A stretch of 64,000 bases of DNA from Clostridium rectalis (GTDB taxonomy: Bacteria > Bacillota > Clostridia > Clostridiales > Clostridiaceae). The notes under the pieces are model-generated. The model was not told where the DNA came from, did no database searches, and saw only the letters and a list, made by a program, of their open reading frames with translations. The DNA is taken from positions 310,001-374,000 of the forward strand of contig NZ_UYZZ01000004.1 of NCBI RefSeq assembly GCF_900626095.1, read 5' to 3'. Of the stretch, positions 26,413-35,323 are shown one piece after another; within the stretch, counting starts at the first letter, position 1, and each line of letters begins with the position of its first letter. The translations under genes and the position numbers were made by a program.

Positions 26413-26530
26413 TATATAAAGGGACTTTAGCGTTAAGATTATGTAGAAATTACTTTATTTAAACTTTAAGTTTATAAAGTGATTTCTAGATTTTATTCTT
26501 AGAGCTATAGTCCCTTATATTATTTTTTTA
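26413..26530. terminator. Very long hairpin between acetyltransferase and feoB
   Basis: The arms (about 26414-26464 and 26468-26520) are each ~50 bases and self-complementary over most of their length with a few mismatches. On the plus strand TATTTTTTT follows (26521-26527). It can end the acetyltransferase transcript and, with the A runs at its left, perhaps feoB too. Its size is unusual for a terminator; a small mobile hairpin remnant is possible. Confidence 0.65.
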
Positions 26531-28639
26531 TCCTAGTCCTAAAAGTCTTAGACTTTGTGTTAGAATAAAGCAAACCGATAGTCCAGTTACCGTAGGAACT
26601 AAAAAGGATACTAATGTCCACTTAAAACTGCCAGTTTCTTTTTTGATAGTGAGTAAAGTAGTGGCACAAGGAAAGTGCATTAAACAAAATAGCATAACAT
26701 TTATTGCTGTAATAAATGTCCATCCATTAGAAACAAGCAGAGTATTTAAAGCCTCTAAACTTTCAAGCTCTACCATGGCTCCTGTGGACATGTAGCTCAT
26801 AATCAAAATTGGCATAACTATTTCATTGGCTGGAAGGCCTAATATAAATGCCATAAGAATATAGCCGTCCATACCTACTAAATGAGCAAAGGGGTTTAAA
26901 AAGTTTGCACAGTGATTTAAAATGTTTGCTCCACCTATATTTATGTTTGCCATAATCCATATTATCAAACCAGCGGGAGCAGCTACTACTATGGCACGAC
27001 CAAGAACAAATATGGTTCTATCAAATATGGATCTAACAATTATTCTACCAACCTGAGGTTTTCTATAAGGAGGTAGTTCTAAAGTGAAGGAAGAGGGAAC
27101 ACCTTTTAAAATAGTTTTTGATAATAATTTCGATATTAAAAGTGTCATTATAACTCCCAATACTATAATGAAAGTTATGGATAAAGTGGCAATTAAGGAT
27201 TTCATTTTACCGTTAAAAGAACCTGCTACAAAGATACTTGCTATGGCAATTAAAGTTGGGAACCTACCGTTACAGGGAACAAAGAAGTTTGTTATAATAG
27301 CAATCAATCTTTCCCTGGGAGAATCTATTATTCTACAGCCTATTACTCCTGCTGCATTACATCCAAAGCCCATACACATAGTAAGAGCTTGTTTTCCATG
27401 AGCACATGCTTTTTTAAAAAAATTATCCAAATTAAAAGCTACCCTTGGTAAATACCCTAAATCCTCAAGCAAAGTAAACAATGGAAAAAATATTGCCATT
27501 GGAGGAAGCATAACGGATATTACCCAGGCAAGAGTTCTATACATTCCTAGAACTAATGCACCATGAAGCCAATTAGGCCATCCTTTAGCTAAAAACAAAT
27601 TTGTAAGTTTCTCTTCTATTTTGAAAAAGAAGGTGGCTAAGGCCTCAGAAGGATAGTTTGCACCCTTTATGGTTATCCAAAATATTAGCGCCAATAATGC
27701 TATCATAATAGGAATACCAAAGATTTTTGAGGTTAATATATCATCGATTTTTCTGTCCCTTGCATTATGAGTTTTATTTTTTTGATAAACACAATGTTTA
27801 CATACAATTTCTGCTAAGTGAACTATTGAACTTACGATTTCATCTCTTAAGTTTTCATTAGAATTTATAGAGTAGTCTATATCATTTTCTAAGTCAAAGT
27901 CTAAATACTTATTTATGGATTTTAGTATGGTTTTATCTCCATCAATTAATTTTAATGAAAGCCATCTACTATTTAATTTATCATTTACAAGAGGATTAAT
28001 TACTTGTTCAAGTGTATCTATCATAGATTCAATATTATTATTATATTTTACTTTTATTGGAGAGGTTTTTATTTCACCTGTGGATACCTTATACACAGCT
28101 TCCATAAGTTTATCTAAACCTAAATTATCTCTGGCATTGGTTCCTACTACTGGAATACCTAATTTTAAGGATAATTTTTCAGTATCAATTGTAATTTTTT
28201 TACGTTTTGCTTCATCTATTAAATTTACACAAAGAACTACTTTATCTGTCATTTCTAAAATTTGAAGTACTAAATTTAAGTTTCTTTCCAAACAGGTTGC
28301 ATCAGTAACTACAACGGTGGTATGAGGATTACCAAAGCATATAAAATCTCTTGCTATTTCTTCTTCTGTGGAGCTAGATAAAAGGGAATAGGTACCTGGA
28401 AGATCTACAAGAATAAAGTTTTTATCTTTGAATTTATAATTACCTTGAGCTGTTGCTACAGTTTTTCCTGTCCAATTTCCTGTGTGCTGATTAAGTCCTG
28501 TTAAACTATTAAATACAGTGCTTTTACCTGTGTTTGGATTACCAGCTAAAGCAATTACTATATCATCTTTAGAAGTTAGCTTTATATCTAGCATTTCCTT
28601 AAGTGTACCTAGTCCTGTTGATTGGTTAGTAAGTCCCAT
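26528..28639 (-). CDS. feoB: Ferrous iron transporter B
   Basis: 703 residues. The N-terminal G domain has G1 GNPNTGKS (33-40), G3 DLPG and the G4-like NLID. The helical spacer and a membrane core follow, with the Gate motifs around VMLPPMAIFFPLFTLLEDLGYLPRVAF, CGMG-like CMGFGCNAAGVIGCR, and a late LNTLLVSNGWTF. It imports Fe2+ driven or gated by GTP hydrolysis. AAGGAGG precedes the ATG. The separate feoA gene lies just upstream, as usual. The internal shadow frames on the other strand are not genes. Confidence 0.95.
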   Translation of the reverse strand: MGLTNQSTGLGTLKEMLDIKLTSKDDIVIALAGNPNTGKSTVFNSLTGLNQHTGNWTGKTVATAQGNYKFKDKNFILVDLPGTYSLLSSSTEEEIARDFICFGNPHTTVVVTDATCLERNLNLVLQILEMTDKVVLCVNLIDEAKRKKITIDTEKLSLKLGIPVVGTNARDNLGLDKLMEAVYKVSTGEIKTSPIKVKYNNNIESMIDTLEQVINPLVNDKLNSRWLSLKLIDGDKTILKSINKYLDFDLENDIDYSINSNENLRDEIVSSIVHLAEIVCKHCVYQKNKTHNARDRKIDDILTSKIFGIPIMIALLALIFWITIKGANYPSEALATFFFKIEEKLTNLFLAKGWPNWLHGALVLGMYRTLAWVISVMLPPMAIFFPLFTLLEDLGYLPRVAFNLDNFFKKACAHGKQALTMCMGFGCNAAGVIGCRIIDSPRERLIAIITNFFVPCNGRFPTLIAIASIFVAGSFNGKMKSLIATLSITFIIVLGVIMTLLISKLLSKTILKGVPSSFTLELPPYRKPQVGRIIVRSIFDRTIFVLGRAIVVAAPAGLIIWIMANINIGGANILNHCANFLNPFAHLVGMDGYILMAFILGLPANEIVMPILIMSYMSTGAMVELESLEALNTLLVSNGWTFITAINVMLFCLMHFPCATTLLTIKKETGSFKWTLVSFLVPTVTGLSVCFILTQSLRLLGLG

Positions 28640-28650
28640 CTTTAACCTCC

Positions 28651-28890
28651 TTAAATTAGTTGCACTAAAACACTACAAGCCTCCTCAGAGCGAAGGGCGA
28701 TTACAGCACCTCGAATTTCATAAGCTGTGGGATCACCTGAGGGACTTTTCCTAAGTGATTCCACTACGGTATCTATAATTAATCCTAAATCTAACATTCT
28801 ACGTCTTAAAATTCCATCACAAGTGAGTTTTTTTACTATAGCAATACTTCCAATGGGAATTTTATTTAAAGGTACTAAGGTATCTTTCAA
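28651..28890 (-). CDS. feoA: FeoA-type SH3 protein
   Basis: 79 residues from a TTG start with AGAAGGAAG at a good distance. The sequence has LNKIPIGSIAIVKKLTCDGILRRRMLDLGLIIDTVVESLRKSPSGDPTAYEIRGAVIALRSEEA, the standard FeoA fold with MLDLG and ALR motifs. It binds or activates FeoB at the cytosolic face. It is translated 11 bases before feoB in the same operon. Regulation by iron is expected; no clear Fur box was found. Confidence 0.95.
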   Translation of the reverse strand: MKDTLVPLNKIPIGSIAIVKKLTCDGILRRRMLDLGLIIDTVVESLRKSPSGDPTAYEIRGAVIALRSEEACSVLVQLI

Positions 28891-28960
28891 TTTTTACACT
28901 TCCTTCTATTTAGTAAAACATTAATTGCAGAGAAATTTAGTCTATATTAAGCTTAAAATA

Positions 28961-28998
28961 ACAGGGGTTTTCTATAAATTTTTAGAAGTTAGCCCTGT
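28961..28998. promoter_or_regulatory. Hairpin upstream of feoA
   Basis: ACAGGG (28961-28966) and CCCTGT (28993-28998) form an outer stem and TTCTA/TAGAA an inner one. On the minus strand a T-rich stretch follows. It sits about 70-110 bases before feoA and could be a leader or terminator element. The rest of the gap (about 29000-29370) shows no other structure. Confidence 0.35.
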
Positions 28999-29388
28999 GA
29001 AACATTTGTTTAAAGATAAATAAAAAAAATTGGGTATATAGATAATATATTAATAATTTGTTAAATGGGTTACACATATATTTAATAATAGTAGCATCTT
29101 ATTTTGTTAAATGCTTTTTACATTATTTAATGAACCTATATTTTAAAATTTATAATACTTGGTAAAGAAATTATAGATAATAATATAAAATGTTTTAATA
29201 TAATGATGTTTTAGAAAGGCTTAGTTTAGTATGGATTAGTAAATAGGGGGCATTTATAACTTTTTAGAGGTTTAATTTAAAGTAAAGAAATATTTATATA
29301 TGTAAGTTGTTTATTTTGAATATAGGCATATTAATTATGGTATAAAGTGGTAGTGAAGCTAGTTATACTATATGGAGGTGCTGTTATA

Positions 29389-29868
29389 GTGGGAAATAAT
29401 GAAAATTTTTATACTGTTAGAGGATATGAAATTTTAAATAAAGAGGATAAAATTTTAACTAAAAGTATGGAAGATTATCTTGAGATGATTTATAGAAAAA
29501 GTTTAAAGAAAGAGGAAGTAAGGATTAATACCTTGGCTAAATCCTTAAATGTAAAACCGCCCTCTACCACAAAAATGGTACAGAAGTTAACACAATTAGG
29601 TTTTTTAGATTATAAAAAGTATGGAAGTATAAAACTTACTGATAGGGGAAGAAAAATGGGAGGCTTTTTATTAAAACGTCATAATATTATTCAAGAGTTT
29701 TTAAAAAATTTAGATGTAAAAAATGAGCTTTTAGTAAATATAGAATTGATTGAACACAACATAACAAAAGAGGCTTTAAATAGCATACAAATTTTAAATA
29801 AATTCTTTAGTGATAACCCTTGTATACTTGAAAATTTTAATGAGTACAAAGATGATTTCATAGAATAA
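29389..29868 (+). CDS. DtxR/MntR-family metal-dependent regulator
   Basis: 159 residues from a GTG at 29389 with GGAGGTG eight bases before; an earlier GTG at 29347 lacks a site. The winged helix (residues ~25-85) has SMEDYLEMIYR, RINTLAKSLNVKPPSTTKMVQKLTQLGFLDYKKYGSIKLTDRG, and the dimerisation/metal half has LLKRHNIIQEFL, ENIELIEHNIT. Fe2+ or Mn2+ would be the co-repressor. It is divergent from feoAB, so it probably controls iron or manganese uptake there. The C-terminal SH3-like part is absent, as in MntR-size proteins. Confidence 0.85.
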   Translation: MGNNENFYTVRGYEILNKEDKILTKSMEDYLEMIYRKSLKKEEVRINTLAKSLNVKPPSTTKMVQKLTQLGFLDYKKYGSIKLTDRGRKMGGFLLKRHNIIQEFLKNLDVKNELLVNIELIEHNITKEALNSIQILNKFFSDNPCILENFNEYKDDFIE

Positions 29869-29969
29869 TCTAAATTTAATAATTTATTAATCAGTTTTTC
29901 ATTAGTTATTTATTATTAGGAAATATAATATTTAATAACAGAAGAATATATTTATAAGGTGGGTTAATA

Positions 29970-31166
29970 ATGGAGATTTCAGATATTCTAAGAATAATAG
30001 ATAATATAAGTGATGAACTTAAAGATAAGGTTGCACCAGTTGAAATTTTAAACAAATTCAGTGGTGGTAGATCAGGAGCGGAAGTTTATTTAGTAGAATA
30101 TGGTGAAGATAATAGAGTTGGAATTTTAAAAATAAGTGATTCTAATGAAAGTGAAGTATTCCAGAAAGCTTATGAATTGGCAGCTAAAAATAATATGCAT
30201 AAATACATAGCAAAGCTTATAACCAATTATAAAATAGAAGACAAAGGTAAAACCCTTTATGCAAGTCTTTATGATTTAGCAGGAGATGATATTTATAAAA
30301 GTGAGACTTTTTTAGATAAAGTTATAAATGAAGATGATTTAAAGGACAGTATGGTTTCAAAAATAACAAAATTTGTATTTAGTTGGAGTAAAGATCATGA
30401 AAAGAAATATATGTGTCCAACACAGATAATGAAAAATGAATTGTCTTATAGATATATGGATGAAAAATACGAAAAAGCATTTGAAGATATTGGTGTACCC
30501 AAAGATGTAAAATGGATATCTTTAGATGGTACAGACACAATTCTTCCTAATCCTTATTATTTTTTTAATAATGAAAATGTGTGGAAGGGATTAAAAGTAA
30601 CATGTCTAACCTCTTATGCCCATGGTGACTTTCAAGGAGATAATATAATTATAACTGAAAATAAACCTATTATAATAGATTTTTGTGATTTGTTAGAGGA
30701 TTGTAATGTATTCCATGATTTAAGATATTTAGAAGCAATTACTTTGGGAGATTATATGGAAACTAATAAAAATTGCGATAAAAAATTATGGGTTAATGCT
30801 TGTAGTAGTTTAAGTGAAGGTATAATGGAAGTAGATATACCCCAAGGAAAGGGTATGAGTCTTTTAAGACAACTTATGTCAAAGCTTAGAGAAAATGTTA
30901 AGCTTATTGTATCTGATGCTCGTAATGTACTTTATAATCCATCCTTTTATTTAGCAGGGGTGGCTGCGGGACTTATAAATATGAGAAAATATAAAAGTAA
31001 TAATAAAAAGAAGGCAGCATTTATATATGCATCTTATAATTTAAAGATGTTTTTAAAGGATGAAGCAGTGGATATGTTTACGCCAAGTTTGAAATCTTGT
31101 ATGGTATTTAACTGGGTTAACGAAATAGAAAATTCATTTGTGAATTTACAACCCATAAGTGCATAA
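29970..31166 (+). CDS. Kinase-like (APH-fold) protein of unknown substrate
   Basis: 398 residues. Kinase-like features: a Gly-rich loop GGRSGAEVYLV (about 31-41), a Lys in GILKISD, a catalytic loop AHGDFQGDNIII (HxDxxxxN) and IIIDFCD replacing DFG. The N-terminal ~30 residues are helical. The whole resembles an aminoglycoside-phosphotransferase-type fold, and the Gly-rich/IL-K-I start resembles kinase domains described in bacterial conflict-type proteins. It has no membrane segment. A terminator follows at 31181-31211, so it is a lone gene. Substrate and role unknown. Confidence 0.6.
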   Translation: MEISDILRIIDNISDELKDKVAPVEILNKFSGGRSGAEVYLVEYGEDNRVGILKISDSNESEVFQKAYELAAKNNMHKYIAKLITNYKIEDKGKTLYASLYDLAGDDIYKSETFLDKVINEDDLKDSMVSKITKFVFSWSKDHEKKYMCPTQIMKNELSYRYMDEKYEKAFEDIGVPKDVKWISLDGTDTILPNPYYFFNNENVWKGLKVTCLTSYAHGDFQGDNIIITENKPIIIDFCDLLEDCNVFHDLRYLEAITLGDYMETNKNCDKKLWVNACSSLSEGIMEVDIPQGKGMSLLRQLMSKLRENVKLIVSDARNVLYNPSFYLAGVAAGLINMRKYKSNNKKKAAFIYASYNLKMFLKDEAVDMFTPSLKSCMVFNWVNEIENSFVNLQPISA

Positions 31167-31180
31167 ATTTATTTACTCAA

Positions 31181-31211
31181 TCACTAACTTTGAAAAGTTA
31201 GTGATTTTTTA
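31181..31211 (+). terminator. Terminator of the kinase-like gene
   Basis: TCACTAACTT (31181-31190) pairs with AAGTTAGTGA (31195-31204), then TTTTTT. Confidence 0.85.
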
Positions 31212-31397
31212 TTTATAATGTACTATATTGGTTAAATTATTGTAATTACTTTTTAAAAATATCTCCTTTTAGTTTTATAACTTATATTTTTAATGGTTAT
31301 ATTTTATGGTTATTTATTATAGTTATATTAAATAATTATGGTAGATTTAAAAAAAGGTTATATATAAAAAAGATATTAAATATATTTTTAAAGAGAT

Positions 31398-31441
31398 GCT
31401 TTATTTATTTTGTTTTTATGAAGATTAAATAAAGCTTTTAT
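31398..31441 (+). terminator. Orphan terminator-like hairpin before the 31484 gene
   Basis: GCTTTATTTA (31398-31407) pairs with TAAATAAAGC (31426-31435), then TTTTATT. It lies 43 bases before the next start and far from the previous terminator, so it could end a leader or small RNA. Confidence 0.5.
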
Positions 31442-31483
31442 TAATTATAAAATTATAATAATAGCTAATTGGAGGAGCTTTTT

Positions 31484-32836
31484 ATGAATAATACTAACAC
31501 TTATATTTATAAGGACTTAGAAAACAATTCTTGGGAGTTTGTTTTAAGGGAAGATAAAAGTTTAGTTTATTTTACTAGATATTCAGATTATAAATTGATT
31601 AAGGAAAATAAAATTGATTCAGATGTACTACTTTTTAATATAATTATAGATAAATTAAATAATTTACATTTGATTTATATTAAAAAAGGTGAGATAAAAT
31701 ATTGTATTTGGAACAGTAAAAATTGGGTAAAACAAAGACTTTATAGTTTTGATGGGAGGAAAAATGAAATAATAGAGGCAAGTACTATAAAAATGAAAAA
31801 TATTATGCATTTATTTTTTATTATTAAGGATATAAGAAATTCTATTAAAGGAACGCTTATGCACTGTACCTATCAGGGAGAAAAGGCTTTAATTAATACT
31901 ATAGACCAAATTACATTTCTTCCTAATGTGTCTAACCATTATAGGGTAGAGATTTTTAAAGAGAGTAAATTATATTTATTTTTTTTAAGCAAAACTAGAT
32001 ATGAAGTAAAAATGAAAAACTACATCTATAATAAAGATTCATGGATAATAAAGAGAAAGTTATATGGATTAAGAGAGGAAAAAATAAATTTTTATACCCT
32101 TTTGTTTAAAGAAAAAATTCATATTTTAAATATATCTAAACAAAATGGTATTTGGTCAATTGAGGATGTTTATATAGATTATAATGACAAAATAGTTTTT
32201 TTAAAAATATATGAAGGTAAAAAACATATAAAGTCTGCTAAATTAGCTATTAACCAGGGAAAACTTTGTGCAATTTGGGAAGAGGAGGATAAAATATTAT
32301 GTTCAAATTTTGATAACAATTGGAGTAGACCTTATAAATTTTACAATGAAAATAACAATAAGGAGCTATTATATAAATCTAATTATCCTCAGGAAAAAAG
32401 GGTGGAATTTGAAAATATAGAGAAAAAAATAGAGTTTCCTAATGTGGTAGTAGATATACCAGGAAATCAAGATGCTCCATTTCAATTTGAAGAAATCAAA
32501 TTTCAGAGTGCATATATAGTTGAGAGTTCAGAGGAAAAATTAATGATAGAGGGGGAGAAAGGCAGCTTTTTATATAAATTTACTTTAAGAATTCCATTTA
32601 GTATTTCATTAAAGGATAAAAATAGAAGAGTTAGAGAAATAGGTAGTTTTTTAGAAAAGGATATACAAATAAAAACTTCTATAGATTATGAATATAAAGA
32701 TTATATTAAATTAGATTTTAAAGCAAATCTAGAATTGACTGATAACGTATCAGTGATTAAAGATTTAATATGTTTTTCTGCAAATGTGTATTTAAAGATA
32801 AATATTAAAAATGAAAAAGATAACTTATTAGATTAG
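31484..32836 (+). CDS. Unknown protein: propeller-like N-terminus, SPOCS-like C-terminus
   Basis: 450 residues from ATG 31484 (GGAGGAG at 31471-31477). The first ~270 residues repeat a beta-rich unit with Trp marks (SKNWVKQRLYSF, KDSWIIKRKLYG, NGIWSIEDVYI, NNWSRPYKF), which suggests a propeller. The last ~115 residues (AYIVESSEEKLMIEG, RIPFSISL, IDYEYKDYIKLDFKANLELTD) recall the SPOCS/DUF3794 fold of spore-coat and SipL proteins. There is no signal peptide. A spore-related role would fit a Clostridium but is a guess. The terminator at 32890 follows. Confidence 0.5.
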   Translation: MNNTNTYIYKDLENNSWEFVLREDKSLVYFTRYSDYKLIKENKIDSDVLLFNIIIDKLNNLHLIYIKKGEIKYCIWNSKNWVKQRLYSFDGRKNEIIEASTIKMKNIMHLFFIIKDIRNSIKGTLMHCTYQGEKALINTIDQITFLPNVSNHYRVEIFKESKLYLFFLSKTRYEVKMKNYIYNKDSWIIKRKLYGLREEKINFYTLLFKEKIHILNISKQNGIWSIEDVYIDYNDKIVFLKIYEGKKHIKSAKLAINQGKLCAIWEEEDKILCSNFDNNWSRPYKFYNENNNKELLYKSNYPQEKRVEFENIEKKIEFPNVVVDIPGNQDAPFQFEEIKFQSAYIVESSEEKLMIEGEKGSFLYKFTLRIPFSISLKDKNRRVREIGSFLEKDIQIKTSIDYEYKDYIKLDFKANLELTDNVSVIKDLICFSANVYLKINIKNEKDNLLD

Positions 32837-32889
32837 AGAAATAGAGGTTATATAAATAAATCCTCACTTATAAATTGAAAATATATATA

Positions 32890-32925
32890 AAAACGAGAAA
32901 AAGTACTAGGGTTTCTCGTTTTTTA
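32890..32925 (+). terminator. Terminator of the 31484 gene
   Basis: AAAACGAGAAA (32890-32900) pairs with TTTCTCGTTTT (32912-32922), followed by more T. Confidence 0.85.
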
Positions 32926-32930
32926 TTTTC

Positions 32931-32985
32931 TTGACAAAATATAATATAATGGATAAGCTATATAGGGTACCATCCTAACGTTAGG
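32931..32985 (+). promoter_or_regulatory. -35 element and palindromic operator of the tetR-sulP operon
   Basis: A TTGACA lies at 32931-32936; the -10 is not clear. The 12-bp perfect palindrome CCTAACGTTAGG (32974-32985) lies 18 bases before the TetR start and is a good candidate for its autoregulatory operator. Confidence 0.55.
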
Positions 32986-33003
32986 TAGTGAGAGGAGAAA
33001 ATT

Positions 33004-33585
33004 ATGTATACGAAACAAAGACTAATGGAATCGGCTTTTCGTTTATTTGGAGAAAAAGGGGCAGATTTTTCTTTAAATGAAGTTGCAGAGGAAGTGGGTA
33101 TAAAAAAGGCTTCAATATATGCTCATTTTAAAAGTAAAGAGGATTTACTTTGTAAAGTTATTGAAAAGGAGATAGACACATATTTTTTAAAGATAAACAA
33201 GCAGATAGAAAGTTTTATAAAGAAGGAATCTCATGTGGAAGCTATATTAAAAAATATTTTCATAGCTATGTTATCTTATTATGATTCACTTCATAAGTTA
33301 TATTTTTGGAAAAGAATAAGTCTTTTCCCTTGTAAAGGTTTTGATGAGGCCTTAGTAGAGAAAGTAAATTTCCTATCAAACCAACGTTATGGGGTAGTAA
33401 AAAAGTTTTTAATTAAGGGTATAGAGGATAAAGTTATTATAAATCAGCCTGTAGAATCCATTACTTTAAGTTATTTTTCAACTGTTCATGGATTATTATA
33501 TAGTTCAATTATATATAAAGAAGAGGATTTAACAGTTCATTATGAAATGGTATGGGATAATTTTTGGAGAGGAATAAAATATTAG
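33004..33585 (+). CDS. TetR-family transcriptional regulator
   Basis: 193 residues. The N-terminal HTH (residues ~1-47) has KQRLMESAFRLFGEKGADFSLNEVAEEVGIKKASIYAHFKSKEDLLCKVIEKE, the TetR pattern. The C-terminal helical ligand domain is unlike known ones. GAGAGGAG precedes the ATG. The SulP transporter gene follows after ten bases in the same operon, so the ligand is likely an anion handled by that transporter, or a stress signal. It probably represses its own operon. Confidence 0.88.
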   Translation: MYTKQRLMESAFRLFGEKGADFSLNEVAEEVGIKKASIYAHFKSKEDLLCKVIEKEIDTYFLKINKQIESFIKKESHVEAILKNIFIAMLSYYDSLHKLYFWKRISLFPCKGFDEALVEKVNFLSNQRYGVVKKFLIKGIEDKVIINQPVESITLSYFSTVHGLLYSSIIYKEEDLTVHYEMVWDNFWRGIKY

Positions 33586-33595
33586 GAGGGGTAAA

Positions 33596-35215
33596 ATGAT
33601 AGAACCCAAAATGCTCTCTATTATAAAAAATGGAGAACTAAATAAGGATCAAATTTTAAAGGATATTATAGCCGGGATAATTGTGGCTATAATTGCACTG
33701 CCACTTTCTGTGGCTTTAGCTATTGCATCAGGAGTGTCTCCTGAAAAAGGACTTATTACAGCTATAGTGGCAGGATTTTTAATATCTATTTTAGGTGGAA
33801 GTAGGGTACAGATTGGAGGCCCTACAGGAGCCTTTGTAGTAATAGTTTATGGTATAGTTGAAAAATATGGAATAGAAGGTTTAACTATTGCCAGTATAAT
33901 GGCGGGAATTATATTAGTAATATTTGCATTATTAAAATTTGGAGATCTAATTAAATTCATACCATATACTATAACTACAGGATTTACTACAGGTATAGCT
34001 GTGGTACTATTTTCAACTCAAATAAAAGATTTTCTAGGATTAAATATTGATAAGGTACCTTCAGAATTTATTCCTAAGTGGACTAGTTATTTTCAGCATA
34101 TTAATAGTATAAATTACTATGCTTTAATAATTGGAATAGTATCTTTACTTATAATAATTTTTTGGTCTAAAATAAATAAAACTATTCCTGGATCATTGGT
34201 TGCATTGATTGTGGCTACACTTTTGGTAAAGTTTTTAAAATTACCAGTAGAAACTATAGGAAGTCGTTTTGGAGAAATTTCATCTACAATACCAGCACCT
34301 AAATTTCCTGTGGTGGATTTAAAAACTTTTAAAGAATTACTAAATCCAGCTATAACTATTGCAGTTTTAGCAGGAATAGAGTCTCTATTATCAGCAGTGG
34401 TGTCAGACGAAATGGTGGCAGATAAACATGATTCTAATGCAGAGCTTATGGCTCAAGGGGTAGCCAATATTGGATCTGCATTATTTGGAGGAATACCAGC
34501 TACAGGGGCTATTGCTAGAACAGCTGCCAATGTAAAAAATGGTGGGAAAACTCCTATTGCAGGTATTGTACATGCTGTAGTCTTATTATTTACAATGTTA
34601 ATATTTATGCCTTTTGCAAAATTAGTACCTATGACAGCTTTAGGAGCTATACTAATGGTAGTTTCTTATAATATGAGTCAGCTAAAGGTTTTTAAATCAT
34701 TATTAAAGGCTCCAAAAGGAGAAGTTTTAGTACTTTTAATTACTTTTTTATTTACGGTTGTATTTGATTTAGTCATAGCTATAGAAATAGGTATGGTAAT
34801 TTCCATGTTCTTATTTATGAAAAAGATGTGTGAGAGCACAAAAGTAAATTCTTTAAGTTGTCATGAAGAAATAGCCCATAAGGTTAAATTGTATGAAATA
34901 AATGGTCCATTCGTTTTTGGGGCAGTAGAGGGATGCTCAAGTATAATTAGTAAATTAAGTGAGGATACTGAAGTATTAATTTTAAAAATGTCTAAGGTTC
35001 CAATTATGGATGCAACTGCTTTTAATGCTATAAAGAGTATACACTGTCACTGTATTGAAAATGATATTTCTCTTATGTTTTCAGAGGTACAGGAACAGCC
35101 TATGAAGGTTATGAAAAATATGGGGATTTTAAATAGACTAGGAGAAAAAAGATTCTTTAAAAATATAAATGAAGCTTTAAAGGCTGCTAGAAAAGTAGTG
35201 AAATTAGAAGCTTAA
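33596..35215 (+). CDS. SulP-family anion transporter with STAS domain
   Basis: 539 residues. The N-terminal part has about 12-14 membrane segments with the SulP motifs (GIIVAIIALPLSVALAIASGV, GLITAIVAGFLISILGGSRVQIGGPTGAFVVIV, NIGSALFGGIPATGAIARTAANVKNGGKTPIAG). The last ~100 residues form a cytosolic STAS domain (EINGPFVFGAVEG, VLILKMSKVPIMDATAF). Bacterial SulP proteins import bicarbonate, sulfate or dicarboxylates; which is not decided. AGGAGGGG precedes the ATG. It lies directly after its TetR gene. Confidence 0.92.
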   Translation: MIEPKMLSIIKNGELNKDQILKDIIAGIIVAIIALPLSVALAIASGVSPEKGLITAIVAGFLISILGGSRVQIGGPTGAFVVIVYGIVEKYGIEGLTIASIMAGIILVIFALLKFGDLIKFIPYTITTGFTTGIAVVLFSTQIKDFLGLNIDKVPSEFIPKWTSYFQHINSINYYALIIGIVSLLIIIFWSKINKTIPGSLVALIVATLLVKFLKLPVETIGSRFGEISSTIPAPKFPVVDLKTFKELLNPAITIAVLAGIESLLSAVVSDEMVADKHDSNAELMAQGVANIGSALFGGIPATGAIARTAANVKNGGKTPIAGIVHAVVLLFTMLIFMPFAKLVPMTALGAILMVVSYNMSQLKVFKSLLKAPKGEVLVLLITFLFTVVFDLVIAIEIGMVISMFLFMKKMCESTKVNSLSCHEEIAHKVKLYEINGPFVFGAVEGCSSIISKLSEDTEVLILKMSKVPIMDATAFNAIKSIHCHCIENDISLMFSEVQEQPMKVMKNMGILNRLGEKRFFKNINEALKAARKVVKLEA

Positions 35216-35242
35216 AATAAGGCTTTAAAGAGGGATAAAAAT

Positions 35243-35287
35243 AAAAGAACTGTGGAAGTAATTTTTTACTTTCTCAGTTCTTTTTTA
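35243..35287 (+). terminator. Terminator of the tetR-sulP operon
   Basis: AAAAGAACTG (35243-35252) pairs with CAGTTCTTTT (35275-35284), T run continuing; the inner arms GAAGTA/TACTTTC extend it. Confidence 0.8.
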
Positions 35288-35323
35288 TAAAGTATTTATA
35301 AATATTACTTTATATATTAAATT

